Assembly (NCBI RefSeq): GCF_000090795.2
Contig: NW_003546251.1
Location: 149,077-213,076, forward strand
Direction: 5' to 3'
Source of the DNA: Amphimedon queenslandica
Taxonomy: Eukaryota > Porifera > Demospongiae > Haplosclerida > Niphatidae
Length of the DNA stretch: 64,000 nucleotides
Shown here: positions 12,335-25,600 of the stretch, piece after piece
Position numbering within the stretch: the first letter of the stretch is position 1
How the letters are laid out: each line of letters begins with the position of its first letter
Position numbers and translations under genes: made by a program
Notes under the pieces: generated by a model
What the model was told of the DNA's origin: nothing
Seen by the model: the letters and a program-made list of their open reading frames with translations, nothing else
The model's database searches: none

Positions 12335-12735
12335 TGGAACAACTTTAAAAATTCGTAAAAAATTCAATTTTAATCGGAATCAGCTCAAACTTTCTACACA
12401 ACATAAGAACATGTATATGTATTGAGAAAAATTATAAAAATGGGGAATTCTCACTTTTTCATTTTTGCCAAATTTTGGTAAAAGTCCCTGTACTATAGTA
12501 CAGGGACTTTGGGCCGATTTTTGAGCAACGTTAAAAATTCGCATAAAATCCAAATTTAATTGGAATTAGCTTAAACTCTCTACACAATAAAAAAACATGT
12601 ATATGCATCAGAAAAAATTATGAAAGTGGAGAAATCTCTCCTTTTAAATTTCGGTGAAATTTGGCCTCAGACCATGTACTATATAATAGTACAGGGATTT
12701 TTAACCAATTTTCAAGCAAGTTAAAAAATTTGCCG
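12335..12735 (+). repeat. CTATAG-family repeat, tandem dimer
   Basis: Two direct copies start near 12345 and 12531, a spacing of about 186 bp. Each carries a TTAAAAATTCG block, a GGAATCAGCTCAAACT-like block, ACATGTATATG and a GGAGAATTCTC-like block. The first ends in a perfect 30-bp palindrome at 12481-12510 (TCCCTGTACTATAGTACAGGGA is its core); the second has a decayed version. Confidence 0.8.
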
Positions 12736-14065
12736 GAGGCCATTGAAAAACTATGCACACATAATGTGTAGAATATGCATCTGCTTGAAAAGGCTCATAT
12801 ACAGTCTATATGGATAGACTGTAAATTGCAAGAATGTACATTTAGTCTGCTGTAAACAAGAGCCCTGTCTGTCTGTCCCTTACAACTGCCAGTCCACGAC
12901 ACATGTACATGACAATTATCACTAGTTCACACTTAATTATTCAACCAATGCATGTATGTGGCTTTCATTGTGTAGTAAATTAAAAAATCCTCTTACATCA
13001 TTACATACGTATGTACATGTATAGCTTTGTGACAAAGAGAAAAACAGCTCTAATACAATATGTAACAGATGTACCACAACATTTAATACTGTTTGGGAAG
13101 ACATGAATACTCTTGATAAAGTGCAACCACAAAATCTAAGACTTCTCAAGTTCTTAGTCTACATGTAGTTGTTTTGACTTTGAAAATAATCAGACATATC
13201 TTGATATTGAGGCATTGAGCATCAGAAGCCACAATAACCTTTCCAGGAGTCATAGAGTAAGCGATTGGTTTATCTCACAGATTATCACTGCCAAGATTTT
13301 CAGTCAAAAGCAATCATATAAAAATTAGCAGTTTGAGAGAATTGATTTTTAAGCTCAAAGGAAAGGTAAATTAATAATAGTAATGCCATTAGGCATTTTG
13401 TAAACATGAATAACGTAAGCAAACAATATACTTGCACTTAGCAATGTGTTGAATGAAAAGCACACACTAGCTGAATGTTAACAGCTTCAAAACACTCTAA
13501 TAGAATTACAGGAACAAAAACGAGATTTTCTAATGAAAACACAGCAGTATGTCAAGTAAATTTCCATGGAAAATGATGTTAATAAATCTATTATAACTTA
13601 TAATGGATGTAGCCAGTCTCCACATCAAAGACTAAATGTCCCGTTCTGCCACCCATAGACACATACAGTATAAACCAATAGTGATAATAATTCAATTAAT
13701 ACAGGGATTGTTTTGACACACCCACAAGGAAATATATAGAAGACGGCTTGCAGTGTGACACTAATAATAACAATATATTAACAAGGCCCTAACCACAAGT
13801 TCATCTGTAAACTGGCCCATTGCTTGGTAACAGCCTCTCCTACAACAATCTCTCATGATCCTAAAGGGGCTTGATCACGTACACTCTCATACTGTGTGTG
13901 GGCATCTCGCTAACAACCAAATGATTATTGGATGAAGACACATATACTGTATAATATGATAGGAGGAGGATATGGTAACTACGTGATACCTTATATTAGT
14001 CATAATATGGTATAATGCCAAGATTGTATGTGTGGATAGTAAGTACTGTAGTACTAAACTCTAAC

Positions 14066-14114
14066 CTGCTTCTTTCTTTATCTTGACACTTGATCCAGGA
14101 CAAAAGAAAGCCAT
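14066..14114 (-). CDS. Candidate first coding exon of the SH3 gene
   Basis: An ATG at 14114 opens 16 codons plus one base (MAFFCPGSSVKIKKEA) up to a GTTAGA donor, ending in the phase needed to enter the exon at 10071. The combined model divides exactly into 782 codons plus stop. A second phase-compatible candidate (MVDWPG) lies just upstream at about 14381-14399. Neither is supported by homology, so this is a suggestion only. Confidence 0.3.
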
Positions 14115-17100
14115 TGCTAGCAACTAAGAGAGAGAGAGGGGGGGGGGAAAGAGAGGGGGAGAGAGAGGGAGAGAGAGGGGGAGAGAGAGAGGGGGGGGAG
14201 AGAGAGGGGGAGAGAGAGAGAGAGAGAGAGTAGGAAAAGAGAGACAGGTGTGAGATATTAGTACACATTACATGACTTGTGAGGGTTAAAGTATGCGGAT
14301 AAACAACAGGTGAAGGTTTTGATAAGAGCATGACACACAAAGACATGAGAAAAATATTTCTCATTGCTACACCAAATACCTCCAGGCCAATCAACCATCA
14401 AGTGAGTATAAGTACAAAATATAATACAAGATAACAGACATACATGTACATGTACATTATACAATACGAAAACAAATTCTAAAATAAATAATGATTGCAA
14501 CGAATATATAAACAAATGCATGTATACAATAAATTTAAACAAAATTAAGATAAACATTATTTATACGTAATTAAATACACGTACGCGCAAGAAGGACATG
14601 GATAAAAAATGAAGCAGGCATGTATGAACAAGTGTTTAATTGATATAATGGCACATGAATTCATTGACAAAACAAATTAGACACACATGCCTGATCTCCT
14701 TTACCACAGCTGCTGTTTTCCCGCCCTCCCTCTCATAAAGTCAATATCATAGTAAAATGGATGGAGATTATACTATAAAAGCAGTCATTATACAAAGCCA
14801 CATCAATCACTCCATCACATACCAGACCCTCTTTAACAAATATATACACATTAATGAGATTCATTGAGAGTATAAGGATGCCATCCTACTCATTTCGTGT
14901 CAGTCTCTAGGGAGAGGCAAGCATGACTGCAACCACAACAGAGACAGACACAAAGAGAGTTATAAATATAAGTGTTTCCTTTTAAGCACATTTATTTACT
15001 CATGTACTGGCCTACAGGGGACCCCTTACTCTGTCTTGTATTGTCATTAGCTCCTGTTGATTGGTGATGCCGTAACAGTGTACCTCGTTATATCATTCAT
15101 CATGTGACACATACGTAATCTTTAAGAGGAGTCTGATTACAGTCACTACTGTACACCTTCTAGAATCATTAGCACATTTATGAGTACAGGTATTATTATT
15201 TGTAGTAGCATGTGTCAGCGGACCACTTCAGAATAATGATGGAGATAAAATAGTAATTATAATAATATACATGCATACACAAACGCTGCTTATGGTCTAA
15301 TGTTTAGTTGATTTAGGATCGGCTCTGTTACTACTACTATTACTAAACCATTCTACTATGACCTTTCTTTAAATGCTAGTATTGTACCTTTGTTAGTAAT
15401 GGCAGCTAACAAAGCTATACATAAGGTCCAATAATAATGTAGATAAATGTATATTTAAACAGTAGAATAAGTCTGTGTAATCCAGTACTAATCATAACAG
15501 CATACATGCACTGCTTGACTTGCTATGATTACTTGATATCATTACAAGAAAGTAATTATAATGCGGTCATATCCTAAAGAAATACCCGCTAGACAGACAG
15601 TCCGTTTGGCTTCAATAGTGATAATAACTACTATATCTGGAAATCCTTTACAAGTCTACTGTGCATTACTATGAAGTAAGCACGAGAGTCTTCTCTTTAC
15701 TATGTCAAATTCCCTTTCACAAGCAGCGAATGAAAACATTAGGCCGGACACATGCATACATACATGCTACACCCACAATGGGCAATATGTTTTTCTTGTG
15801 TCTAAACAGGAGGTTTCATTGTCGTGTTGTGAGAGGACAATCTTGAAACTGTGAAGCGTTTGTTATAGAAATAACAACTCTGGGTTCATCTAATTTGCAG
15901 AACTTAACAACAGTGGGCAGACATCGAAACGCATCATTAGTCAAGACAGCTTATTTGTCAAGCGCTATATCAACAGGTCATTGTCCAATGCATGGGAATA
16001 TCGAACTTCATGAATTGACATCCCAGAGCTTGTTTAGAATTGAGCTTTGCAAGGTAATAAATGGTGTTTTGGTGTCTATAGTCACCCACAATGCCTTTGA
16101 TACACCTTGCACAATATAAATACATGTTATCCTTTCATCTTTATTGGATTGAGACTAATGTTAAGAAAACTCTCAAGGAGGACTGACAGATGTTGCTGGA
16201 TTGTGAAATGCTATTATTGGCCCATGTTAAACCATTTGTCAGCTTACATGGAACTACTACATACTAAAAATACCCTTCAGTGTCTTAATGCAAGAGGAGC
16301 ATGCTTAAATGAGAAATAGGGAGAAAAGAGAGAGTGAAGGAGGAAGGGAAGAAGTGTTTGGATCACATCAAAATTCAAAGTACGTTGTGTATTGTGGTAA
16401 GAAGGACAGTATCTCATGCTTGTGGTTCTTTTATGCTAACATTGAGTAGGTAGAACATCAAACAAAGGGCAAAAGTGAATGTGATAATGTTACATTATCA
16501 TTCACCACAAACTAGTACAAAATAGTCTTTTGCTATATATTATACATAGTACAAATAAATCCTAAATCACTGATCACTATCTCAAATAGCCCAAGGCTCA
16601 ATTACATGTACTGTACACAGCAACATTATAACTGCATTAGTCTTAGGCGTAGATGGATTTATATTTGTGTGGCAGACATGTTCAAAACATCTATTGCAAA
16701 AACAATGTAACTGATGATAAAGAAACAAGGAAATGTTCTTGATGTACAAAATGTAGGCAGAGAAATAAAAGGGGAAATAACTGTTATGAAATTTAAAAGA
16801 TAAACAGAGATTGGCTAACATTAGAAGGTTATCATAATGCTATCTTATACTCAAAAAATTGTATTTCTATCTCTTCTCAAACAATACAATGTCCACCAGT
16901 TCGTTTACAAAATTGTGCTAAAATTTCTAGACTACGCATGATAATTTTAATTCACACTATCCTCGCTGCATAGGCGTATTACACAGATGCAAACTTTATC
17001 GCATTAGCGAGTAGCCATTCAACGTGAGAAGTAACTGCAGAATGAATCAAAACGATATTACAAATTCCTGATGGAATTAAAAACTAGATCAGAGAGAAGG

Positions 17101-17619
17101 AGGAGTACTAAGTAATTAATCCCTTAGAGGGAGAGGGAGGGGAGAGAGTGAGAGAGAGATAAGAGAGAGGAGGAGAAAAGATGAAACCTAATGACAGCTC
17201 TGACTAGAAATGCAGGGCAGGGACAACAACAGCTGACAGAAAACACACACACACACACACAAACAACAACAGATTTACACGCAATATGCATTAGGACTTT
17301 AATCAGCTACAATCTGACCTGAAACAGTAAGTTCTAAATGGGCTTGTACAATTATTATTACAAGCTACTTTTACAAAATTCAAAAGCCACGTTTTGGCTG
17401 GCAAAAGGCTGCTGGTACTCACTATGAATAAACTATACAAGCTCACAAGGGAATTGGCCTGTGACTATAGAGAATATAGCATGGCAGTATCATGTGTTCA
17501 ACAGCGGGCCGGCCAGGAGGATAATTGAACAAAGGAGCAGCTCAGGGCGTACCTTTACAAGGGATCGCATTTCTATGCTTCCCAAGCTATAGCAAAGTCG
17601 TATTATTTTTCAAACTCAC

Positions 17620-17770
17620 CTCTTTGTATTGTAATAAACAGTCTCTTTGTGCAGAGAGAAAAGATCTATTTGACACCAATCCTTTATTATGACACCTGAG
17701 ATGTAATTGAGAGCCTTTGCAATGGAGAAGTCTTCTAGTTGTAGGATAAAAAGGCGCGGGGAATATATAC
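17620..17770 (-). promoter_or_regulatory. Candidate non-coding first exon/promoter of the SH3 gene
   Basis: On the minus strand a TATATATTCC stretch near 17766 is followed, about 145 bp downstream, by a perfect donor (CAAAGAG|GTGAGT at 17620/17619). The exon contains no long frame. It may be the 5'UTR exon of the SH3 gene. Transcript data are required. Confidence 0.3.
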
Positions 17771-18192
17771 TAGACTACGACCGTATCTCTCTATGTATGT
17801 GTGTGATCTCAGAATCACTGCATCCGTTGTACAAGCAATGGCAGACAAAAGTGATCCGTAGTGATGAGTAGTATTTTTATACAGAACTGTTCAGCTCCCT
17901 TATCATCAGTCTCCCTTGTAGTTATAAAGGAGTAATTAATTAATTGGAATTAATAAGCTATTCCATGATTTGCGTGGGCGATTAACCATGTGTTAGAGGC
18001 GTGGCTAATGCCTGTTTTTAAAATCCTTTTTTAGAAAGAATAAAATAAGAAATCCACTATAGTGACTCGTATTTTGTATTAATATAATATCAGTGTAAAA
18101 CTTCAGATTTACTTTGCAACAATTCTAAGCAGAAAATCTTTGAAAAAGTTAAAACTTTGGCAAACCATTTTAATGGGCGTGGCGCCACTAAT

Positions 18193-18206
18193 CTGCGCAT
18201 GCGCAG
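18193..18206. promoter_or_regulatory. NRF1-type palindrome upstream of Arp3
   Basis: CTGCGCATGCGCAG is a perfect palindrome containing the NRF1 consensus GCGCATGCGC. It lies about 60 bp before the Arp3 start codon and is followed by a GCCATTTT (YY1-like) element. NRF1/YY1 sites are typical of animal housekeeping promoters; binding here is inferred. Confidence 0.55.
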
Positions 18207-18264
18207 TAGCCACTAAAAAGATATCCAGCCATTTTTGGGTAAAGGAGAGTAGAGAGCTTTAAGA

Positions 18265-19558
18265 ATGACTTCTGGCTATCGTATGCCCGCTGCTGTTATT
18301 GATAATGGCACAGGGTGAGTCACAATCGATGTACATGCAACCAAAGTTTGAATTCTTTCCTCTTTGATAGGTATACTAAGTTAGGTTTTGCTGGTAACAC
18401 AGAGCCACAGTTTATCATACCTTCATGTAAGTCCATATGAGAAGGGATTATGAATAATAAGATCGTATAAGGCATGCAGGGGGATGCAAACGAGACGTAC
18501 TTATGTAAGGGGTTAGTATAGGGGTGTGGCATTTTATTATTAAGTGGGTGTGGTTTTTAATTGAGGTGTGTGGGTGTGGACTCTGTAGTATTTAAGTCTA
18601 CGTATGCAATAGGAAATGAAAATGGAGTCTTTATTATGAAATGTTTACATTTGCTATGTGTCAACTTTACTTGTTGTCACTTACTCCCACCTCTCTCTCT
18701 GTCTCTGTCTCTCTGTCTCTCTGTCTCTCTCTCTCCTAACAGCAATAGCAATTAAAGAATCAGCTCATGTTGGAGACAAAGCTTCAAAAAGATTAGGAAA
18801 AGGAGTCGATGATCTCGGTATGTTGAAAATACCTCTCACCATTCTCACCTCTTTCTTTCCCTCTCCCCCTGTCCATCCTTTCTTATAACTTTCCCTTTCA
18901 CATTATGTAATCTTCCCCCTTTACTCTCCGTTCCTTCCTCTTTCAATAAACAGATTTCTACATTGGAGATGAAGCAGATAAGCCAGGCTATGCTACAATG
19001 TATCCCATTCGTCACGGGATAGTTGAGGACTGGGATCTCATGGAGAGATTCTGGGAGCAGTGTATTTTCAAGTATCTTCGTGCCGAGCCAGAAGACCACT
19101 TCTTCCTTCTGACGGAGCCTCCTCTTAACACTCCAGAGAACAGAGAATACACAGCCGAGATTATGTTTGAGTCATTCAATATCCCTGGGCTGTACATTGC
19201 TGTACAGGTACGTCTGATCACGTGACTATCAGGAGGAGGTCATGTGATGATTGTCATTGTACATAGTGGTGGAGCTTTTGGACTTTAATGAGATGAAATT
19301 TAAAACTTGCTTTTTGATTTAAAGTTGCCACACCTCAATTATAAATTTAATTAACTATAATTGGCAGTACATGTACACGTGTCTTATATGTACATGTGTT
19401 GTATGTTGATGTATTTTATCTGTTTATTGTGTGAATAGGCTGTTCTTGCTCTTGCTGCTTCTTGGACCAGTCGTCAGGTTGGGGAGCGTACGCTTACAGG
19501 GACTGTCATTGACTCTGGTGATGGTGTCACTCACGTTATACCAGTGGTATGTTGATGA

Positions 19559-19616
<58 letters not shown>

Positions 19617-20593
19617 GAGAGGAAGAATAAGTACTTAAATAAGTGCTTAAATATAATAAGTATTTGTGTGTTTGTGTTAATATATTTCCTTATTGATACA
19701 ATGGGTGTTAATATGACCCTGTGCTATTTTCTCCCCAGGCTGAAGGTTATGTTATTGGTAGTTGCATTAAGCACATTCCGATCGCTGGTCGGGATATAAC
19801 GTACTTTGTGCAGCAGCTGCTGAGAGAGAGGGAGACTGGAATCCCTCCGGAACAATCCATGGAAATAGCAAAGACCATTAAGGAAAAGTATGGCTACATA
19901 TGTCCAGACATTGCCAAGGAATTTAACAAGTATGATGCCCAGCCTGATAAGTTTTTTAAGGAGCACGAAGGAATGAATAGCATCACAAAGAAAGTGAGTG
20001 AATGGATATGCATAGTGCTTGAATGGCATCGAATATTTTGTTGTACATTTTTATTCCTTTTTCTTGTTTGGTTCTCTTCCTCTTTTACTTCATTCAATCC
20101 TAACATGTCATTCAATTTCATTGTACTGCAATCTTTATCTTCCTTCCTCTTTCTCTTCCTGCAGCCATTCAAAGTTGATGTTGGTTACGAAAGGTTTCTC
20201 GGTCCCGAGATATTCTTCCATCCCGAGTTCTCTAATCCTGACTTTACAGTACCTATCTCTGAAGTCGTTGACACAGTGATACAAAACTGTCCAATCGACG
20301 TTAGAAGGCCATTATACAAGGTTAACATACAATAGCAAGCTATAGTTTCTTATTATTTAAGTATTTTAGTAGGAGGCCATTTTAATTTTTTATTTCTTGT
20401 AGAATGTAGTTTTGTCTGGTGGATCAACTATGTTCAAGGACTTTGGTCGTCGTCTCCAGCGTGATTTGAAGCGTACTGTTGAAGCTAGGCTCAAGATTAG
20501 CGAGGAACTCAGTGGCGGGAGGATAAAGGTACAAAATGACAGCTGCAACTCCTGCCACTAGTACACTCTAACACATAAACACACACACCTGTT

Positions 20594-20624
<31 letters not shown>

Positions 20625-21049
20625 TGCTGTATAGTGTATCAGATTCCGGGATAGACAAGATGTATCATTACTTATGATCTGATGTATGTGTACATATACT
20701 TCTCTTCATTCATGCATGTAGGGCAGCTACTGCACTTTCATAATTAAATTACTGTCTTAATATATTTCTCTCCCCCCCTCTCTCTCTCTTTATACTTTAG
20801 CCCAAGCCCATTGATGTTAATGTCATTACTCATCACATGCAGCGATATGCTGTTTGGTTTGGTGGCTCCATGTTAGCATCAACCGTAAGCCAAATAATCT
20901 TGTGTATTCTAGCTTCCTTTACCTTCTTGCTTTTCTCTTCCTTTCTAATCTAGCCTGAGTTTTATGAAGTATGTCACACAAAGAGGGATTATGATGAACA
21001 TGGGCCGAGCATCTGTCGACACAATCCAGTGTTTGGAGCCATGTCTTAG
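18265..21049 (+). CDS. ACTR3: Actin-related protein 3 (Arp2/3 complex subunit)
   Basis: Ten exons join in phase: 18265-18314, 18371-18426, 18743-18817, 18954-19207, 19439-19546, 19739-19993, 20165-20320, 20403-20528, 20801-20884 and 20954-21049. They give 419 aa, against 418 in human. Arp3 forms, with Arp2, the pseudo-dimer that nucleates branched actin filaments at the leading edge and on endosomes. The actin fold is intact: phosphate loop 1 [14 protein letters not shown], the Arp3-specific [16 protein letters not shown] and [20 protein letters not shown], phosphate loop 2 [14 protein letters not shown], the adenosine motif [20 protein letters not shown], and the C-terminus [13 protein letters not shown]. 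It is very highly conserved. A pure GA tract (19558-19612) lies just inside intron 5 and a CA tract in intron 8. The NRF1-like site upstream fits constitutive expression. Confidence 0.98.
19558..19612. repeat. (GA)n microsatellite in Arp3 intron 5
   Basis: About 27 GA units begin 12 bp after the donor of exon 5. Confidence 0.95.
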
Positions 21050-22304
21050 ATATAGAGATTAAAGGAACATTAATGTGTTTTCAATTGCTTACTTAGTTTT
21101 AAATGAGTGTAGAGAGAGAGAGCTAGTCCTCTTATTGTATTAATAACTGTTTAGCAGTTCAGCAATTTCTTAATTATCGTATTATTCTTATTCTGTTGTT
21201 GTTATTATTATTATTATGTTGTTGTTGTTGTGTAGATTTTATAATTTATCTTTTTTGCATTTTATAAGTGTTTCATTATTAACAGTACAAGTTGCCATTG
21301 TTCATTAGTGAAGTTGGGTAGAACTAGTTGTGTTGTTGTAAGATTAAGATATGATTGTCATACTAGCTCTCTCATTGTGACATTGTTTGTATTGGAATAG
21401 AAATCAATTAGAGCCACTGCTTATAAAAACGAGAGTCTAATTGGCAGCTTTCACCTTATGTTACTAAACAACAGATGTTATTCCAAATGAAGGGATTTCA
21501 CCCTAAAACCACTACTGCCTTGACTGCTCTTAAGGTAAGGTTAACTTCTTCAAAATTAGAATCAGATGAAGGTTGTAAATTTTTTTCACACTTTGTTAAC
21601 ACTTCAAAGGTGCGAACAAGGTGACAAAAATTGAATTGTAAAATATGAAATTTAAGATACTAATTAGCAAGAGTAGATAATTTGTAATTTAGTAATTGCA
21701 AAGTATTTTTTTAATAGTAAAATGTTCTAATTGCATTACTGCTAGCATAACTTCTCTTCACTACTTACTACTAATGCATTAGCTGGTTAACAGTGACTAA
21801 TAATGATTAGGATACTATAGTATCTAATGGTTAGTCAAGTTTATAGATTGTGGATTATTATAATTGCTGTATTATAAACTATCAACTACCTCAAGGGAGC
21901 TGAGCTAAGCATGTTTGAAAATGCCTAGTCAGGTTACTATGATATAGAAAACATGCTTAATCATGCTCACCACACTATCCTACTGGATCATAATAGTACT
22001 ACAGAAATTATTGTATCATGTACTCTTGGTACTATCATAAGTCACCTTCTTTGTAGTTTAACTTATCATTTTAAAAAAATTCATCATGTCATTCATAATA
22101 TTGTGTGCATGTGTGCGTGTCATCTCAAAAAATCAAACATTTAAAACGATCATTATCTGTACACACAGCTGAGAGTGTTAAGTTATACATAAAGCGCTTA
22201 ATAATAATAATAAGACTATCAATAGTGATGAGATTAACAGCAGAAAAAAAGAAAGAGAGAGAGAGAGAGAGAAAAGGAAAGAGTAAGACAGATTAATCAA
22301 TCAA
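21050..22304. other. Intergenic: convergent 3' flanks of Arp3 and the WAC-like gene
   Basis: AT-rich, with presumed 3'UTRs at both ends. A 60-bp segment at 21475-21534 has an AG acceptor, an open 20-codon frame and a GTAAGG donor but no partner exon that I can find. A GA tract sits near 22254-22272. Confidence 0.5.
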
Positions 22305-22632
22305 TCATCTTTTCTCAATGTCATCAATGGTCTTCATGAGGTCATTCAACCTAAACAATAGCCAAAAGGTAATTCACATAATGCACACAGAAGGACATGA
22401 ACAAACAAGGCACCATAATGATACAAAGTAATGAATTATAGTAAGTAATGAATTGAATGAGTTATTAAGGGAATTTTAGACAACAGAATATAAGAGGAAA
22501 AAAGGGGATCATGGTGACAACATAAGGTCAGAACAAAGAAAAGAATTTTAACTGTCTTTGAAGGAGACAGAGGGAAAAGAATCTAGCTGTCTTGTCATCA
22601 ATTTTCTATTGTTACTGTTGTTATTGTTATTG

Positions 22633-22665
<33 letters not shown>

Positions 22666-25600
22666 GATTCAGTATACACTGGATTTTCATTTTCAGCATA
22701 ACTACAATACAATAATTGAATTACTGTTTCTGACCTGGTTCTCCTAGACACTGCTTTCATTCTACAGCATTCAAGAGCCAGTAGGTTCTTTGCTAGCTGG
22801 CCACAGTGATATGCCACATCAACTGTTGTACGTGATAGTGACTCAGTCTGAGAGGAATCCATCTATAAATAAATAAATACATATAAAATACACTGGTGTA
22901 TCTTTAAAATAATAACAATAACAATAATAATAAATAATTATTATATTATGTTAAGTATTGTGATTTGTAATAATGATAATGAATTATCAATTCAATAGCA
23001 ATTCAAAATAAACAAAACTATGTTAAATTAAAAACTAATTTCCAGTTTCATGTTTATTTAAATATCTACATGTACACATGTCCTAATTTGTACGATTACT
23101 ACGTAAAGATATAATAAATTCTTTACTTGTTTGTTAATAGGTTCTATCGATGAAGACCAGCTCTGTACTAAACCAAAACTGTAAAAATCATTACTAGGTA
23201 GCTGCGGCAGTGGCTTTAAAGAGGCAGGGTCAGGAAAATCTGTCTCTGGTCTTGGCCACGCCCCCAAACGAGACATGGGGACCTTAAGCTTCTGGGAAGA
23301 GATGGGAACCTGCTGCCGAGTCTCGTAATGATAGACTCCGCCTCCTCCAGGAGTAGACTGGTATCCCATTAGGACATTCTGAGGATTCATTGAAGGAGCG
23401 TTGGGTATGTGAACAGAGGAGGAAGGAGGAGGGGGAGGTGGAGGAGGGGGAGGGAAGGACTGGTGCTGCTGTACCGGGGTGGTTGGTACTGAAGAGATTA
23501 CTTGCTGATGTGGAGATACTTGATAGCCCTAAAATAATGAAGAAAAAATCATTAAAAATAAAATAAGACAACGTGAATATACTCAACTAAAACTACATGT
23601 ACATGTACGCATTCACTATAGTGTTGAGGCAATATAATTTGCAAAATGAAGACACAAACTTGACATTATAAGCCGCCAAAGGACACAAAGTCAAAAGAAG
23701 TATATTGCACAACATGCACATGTAGTGAACTCCATATAGTAAATATACTAGTAAAGTTCTACTACAAGAGCTAGTGCAAAGATGCATACACTAGACTGTA
23801 ATATTCAATATGCTGATGTAAATTATTAGTAAATGATAGGTCAGTATAGTAAATATATGTGTGTATACTGAAAGAGGTCAGGGTTCATTAAGCTATGGAA
23901 GTAGACTTTATGATCTATACTATACAGTTTAATGACCTGTAAAATGTCTACAATAATTCTAGTGACCACAACAGACTATAATATCAGTCTCTAATCAGGC
24001 TGGGGTCAAACATACTGTCTCTTTCAGTAACAATAATTGTATAAAATCTGCCATTTTGCTTGATTCTGAGGATGCTCAATGACATGTGGTTGGTAAATCT
24101 TCAATATATAAAACTAGCTGTTAATCAAAAATAGACAAATATTATACATAGCTCCAGCCAATATTCCCACAAGGCATTCCTGTAAAAGCCACAAAGCAAG
24201 TGAAAACAATAGTGTAAAATAAAAGGAAAATGGGATGCATTTGCACACCGATTACAAACCTGAGTGGTATACTGGTTTTGTATTAGTATTGCTCTTTGTA
24301 GAGGGTGGACCTCTGGAGTACCAGTCCCAGTTCCTACCCACCCACTGGGATACGTCTGTATCGGAGTCTTTGGACCTATTGGATCGACCACGCCCATATA
24401 GGAGGCTAAAATATGAGGAGGGATCATCATATTGTTGTCGGGGGTGACGGGAACTCCGCCCACTAACGACCGAGAGGAGGTTGGGGTTTGAGGTAAGGGA
24501 GAGAGCGTATTGCTGGGGGGTTTGGTAGTGGGTGGGGATGAAATACCAGCCACACCTCCTTCTAATAATAATAATAATAATGATGATGATTGATGATGAT
24601 AATAATATACCTGTTAAACTTTTATTAGCTTTACTGGCGTGACTGCTTGACAGGCTGCTGGTAAAATACAGAAATAGTAAACTAATGACTAGATTTATGT
24701 ATTATCTGATACATATACATATACATGTTCTTATGTTGTATATCAATTTTGAGTTGATTCCAATCAATTTTAGATTTTTAAAAAAATTTTAAAGTTGGCT
24801 ATTAATCTATCCCAACTAAAAGCATATTCGTCTAACTTACGGTCTCTTATCAGTTTTCCTCCTAGGTGTGGTATTATACTCAGACTGATGATGATGATGA
24901 TGAACATTAGACTGCCCCCCGGGGCCGCTAACGTCCCGACTATCACGATGATGATGATGATGAGAAGAAGAAGAATGGTGTGTCCCTCCTCCTTTGTGGG
25001 CCGAGTGAGAATGAGATTTAGAAGAAGAGGAGGAGGCATGAGTCCCTGATCCGTGTTGAGTAGAGGATGTAGAGCGACTGCTCGATGATGCAGGGACTTT
25101 AGTATCTTGAGTCTTTAGCCTAACGGCGGGCAAAAACATACAATCATTACATATGGTGTGTAAACCCCTGCTATGTATCACGCAAGATGATAAAACTGTC
25201 TTAGTAATATTTTAACACTAAAATTATTGTGATTATTTATTTACTTTTTCACTGTTCCTTTGGAAGGTTTCTCCCATTGGGATTTGTCCAGTCGCTTGTT
25301 ATAAAAATAAATACGACCGGAGGAGCTCTTGTGCTCAGTCCAAGTGTCTTCACTCTCATCATCCTAAGGAAGAGAGGCACCATTAACCAGACTACACCAG
25401 TATATCAAGAATGACTGTCACTGTTAGTATATCAAGATTGACTGTCACTGTTAGATCTAGAGGGAGTTTACGAGACTTTTGGTCTCTCATATTTAGCCTA
25501 GTCAGGCGGGGTATTTAGCCTAGGTCTCCTTAAGTTATTTCAAATTAGACTGGCCTCCCACATATGTGTAACTTTAGCAAAGGCTGTTTGGAACGCTGAA

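Larger units (their letters stand above)
10072..18192. other. Long intronic/upstream region of the SH3 gene
   Basis: There is no convincing protein-coding gene here on either strand; open frames are short, lack splice support and resemble no family I know. It holds the CTATAG repeat dimer at 12335-12735, a G/A-rich tract at about 14128-14230, a (CA)n at about 17245-17261, many ACATGT motifs, and two candidate minus-strand 5' exons annotated separately. The likeliest reading is large 5' intron(s) of the SH3 gene. Confidence 0.5.

Noticed and set aside
15661-16319. Three short plus-strand open frames between 15661 and 16319
   Set aside because: No splice chain, no recognisable domain and composition like the surrounding non-coding DNA.
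19724-20172. Minus-strand frames across Arp3 exons 6-7
   Set aside because: Antisense shadows of Arp3, whose plus-strand exons match the family residue by residue.
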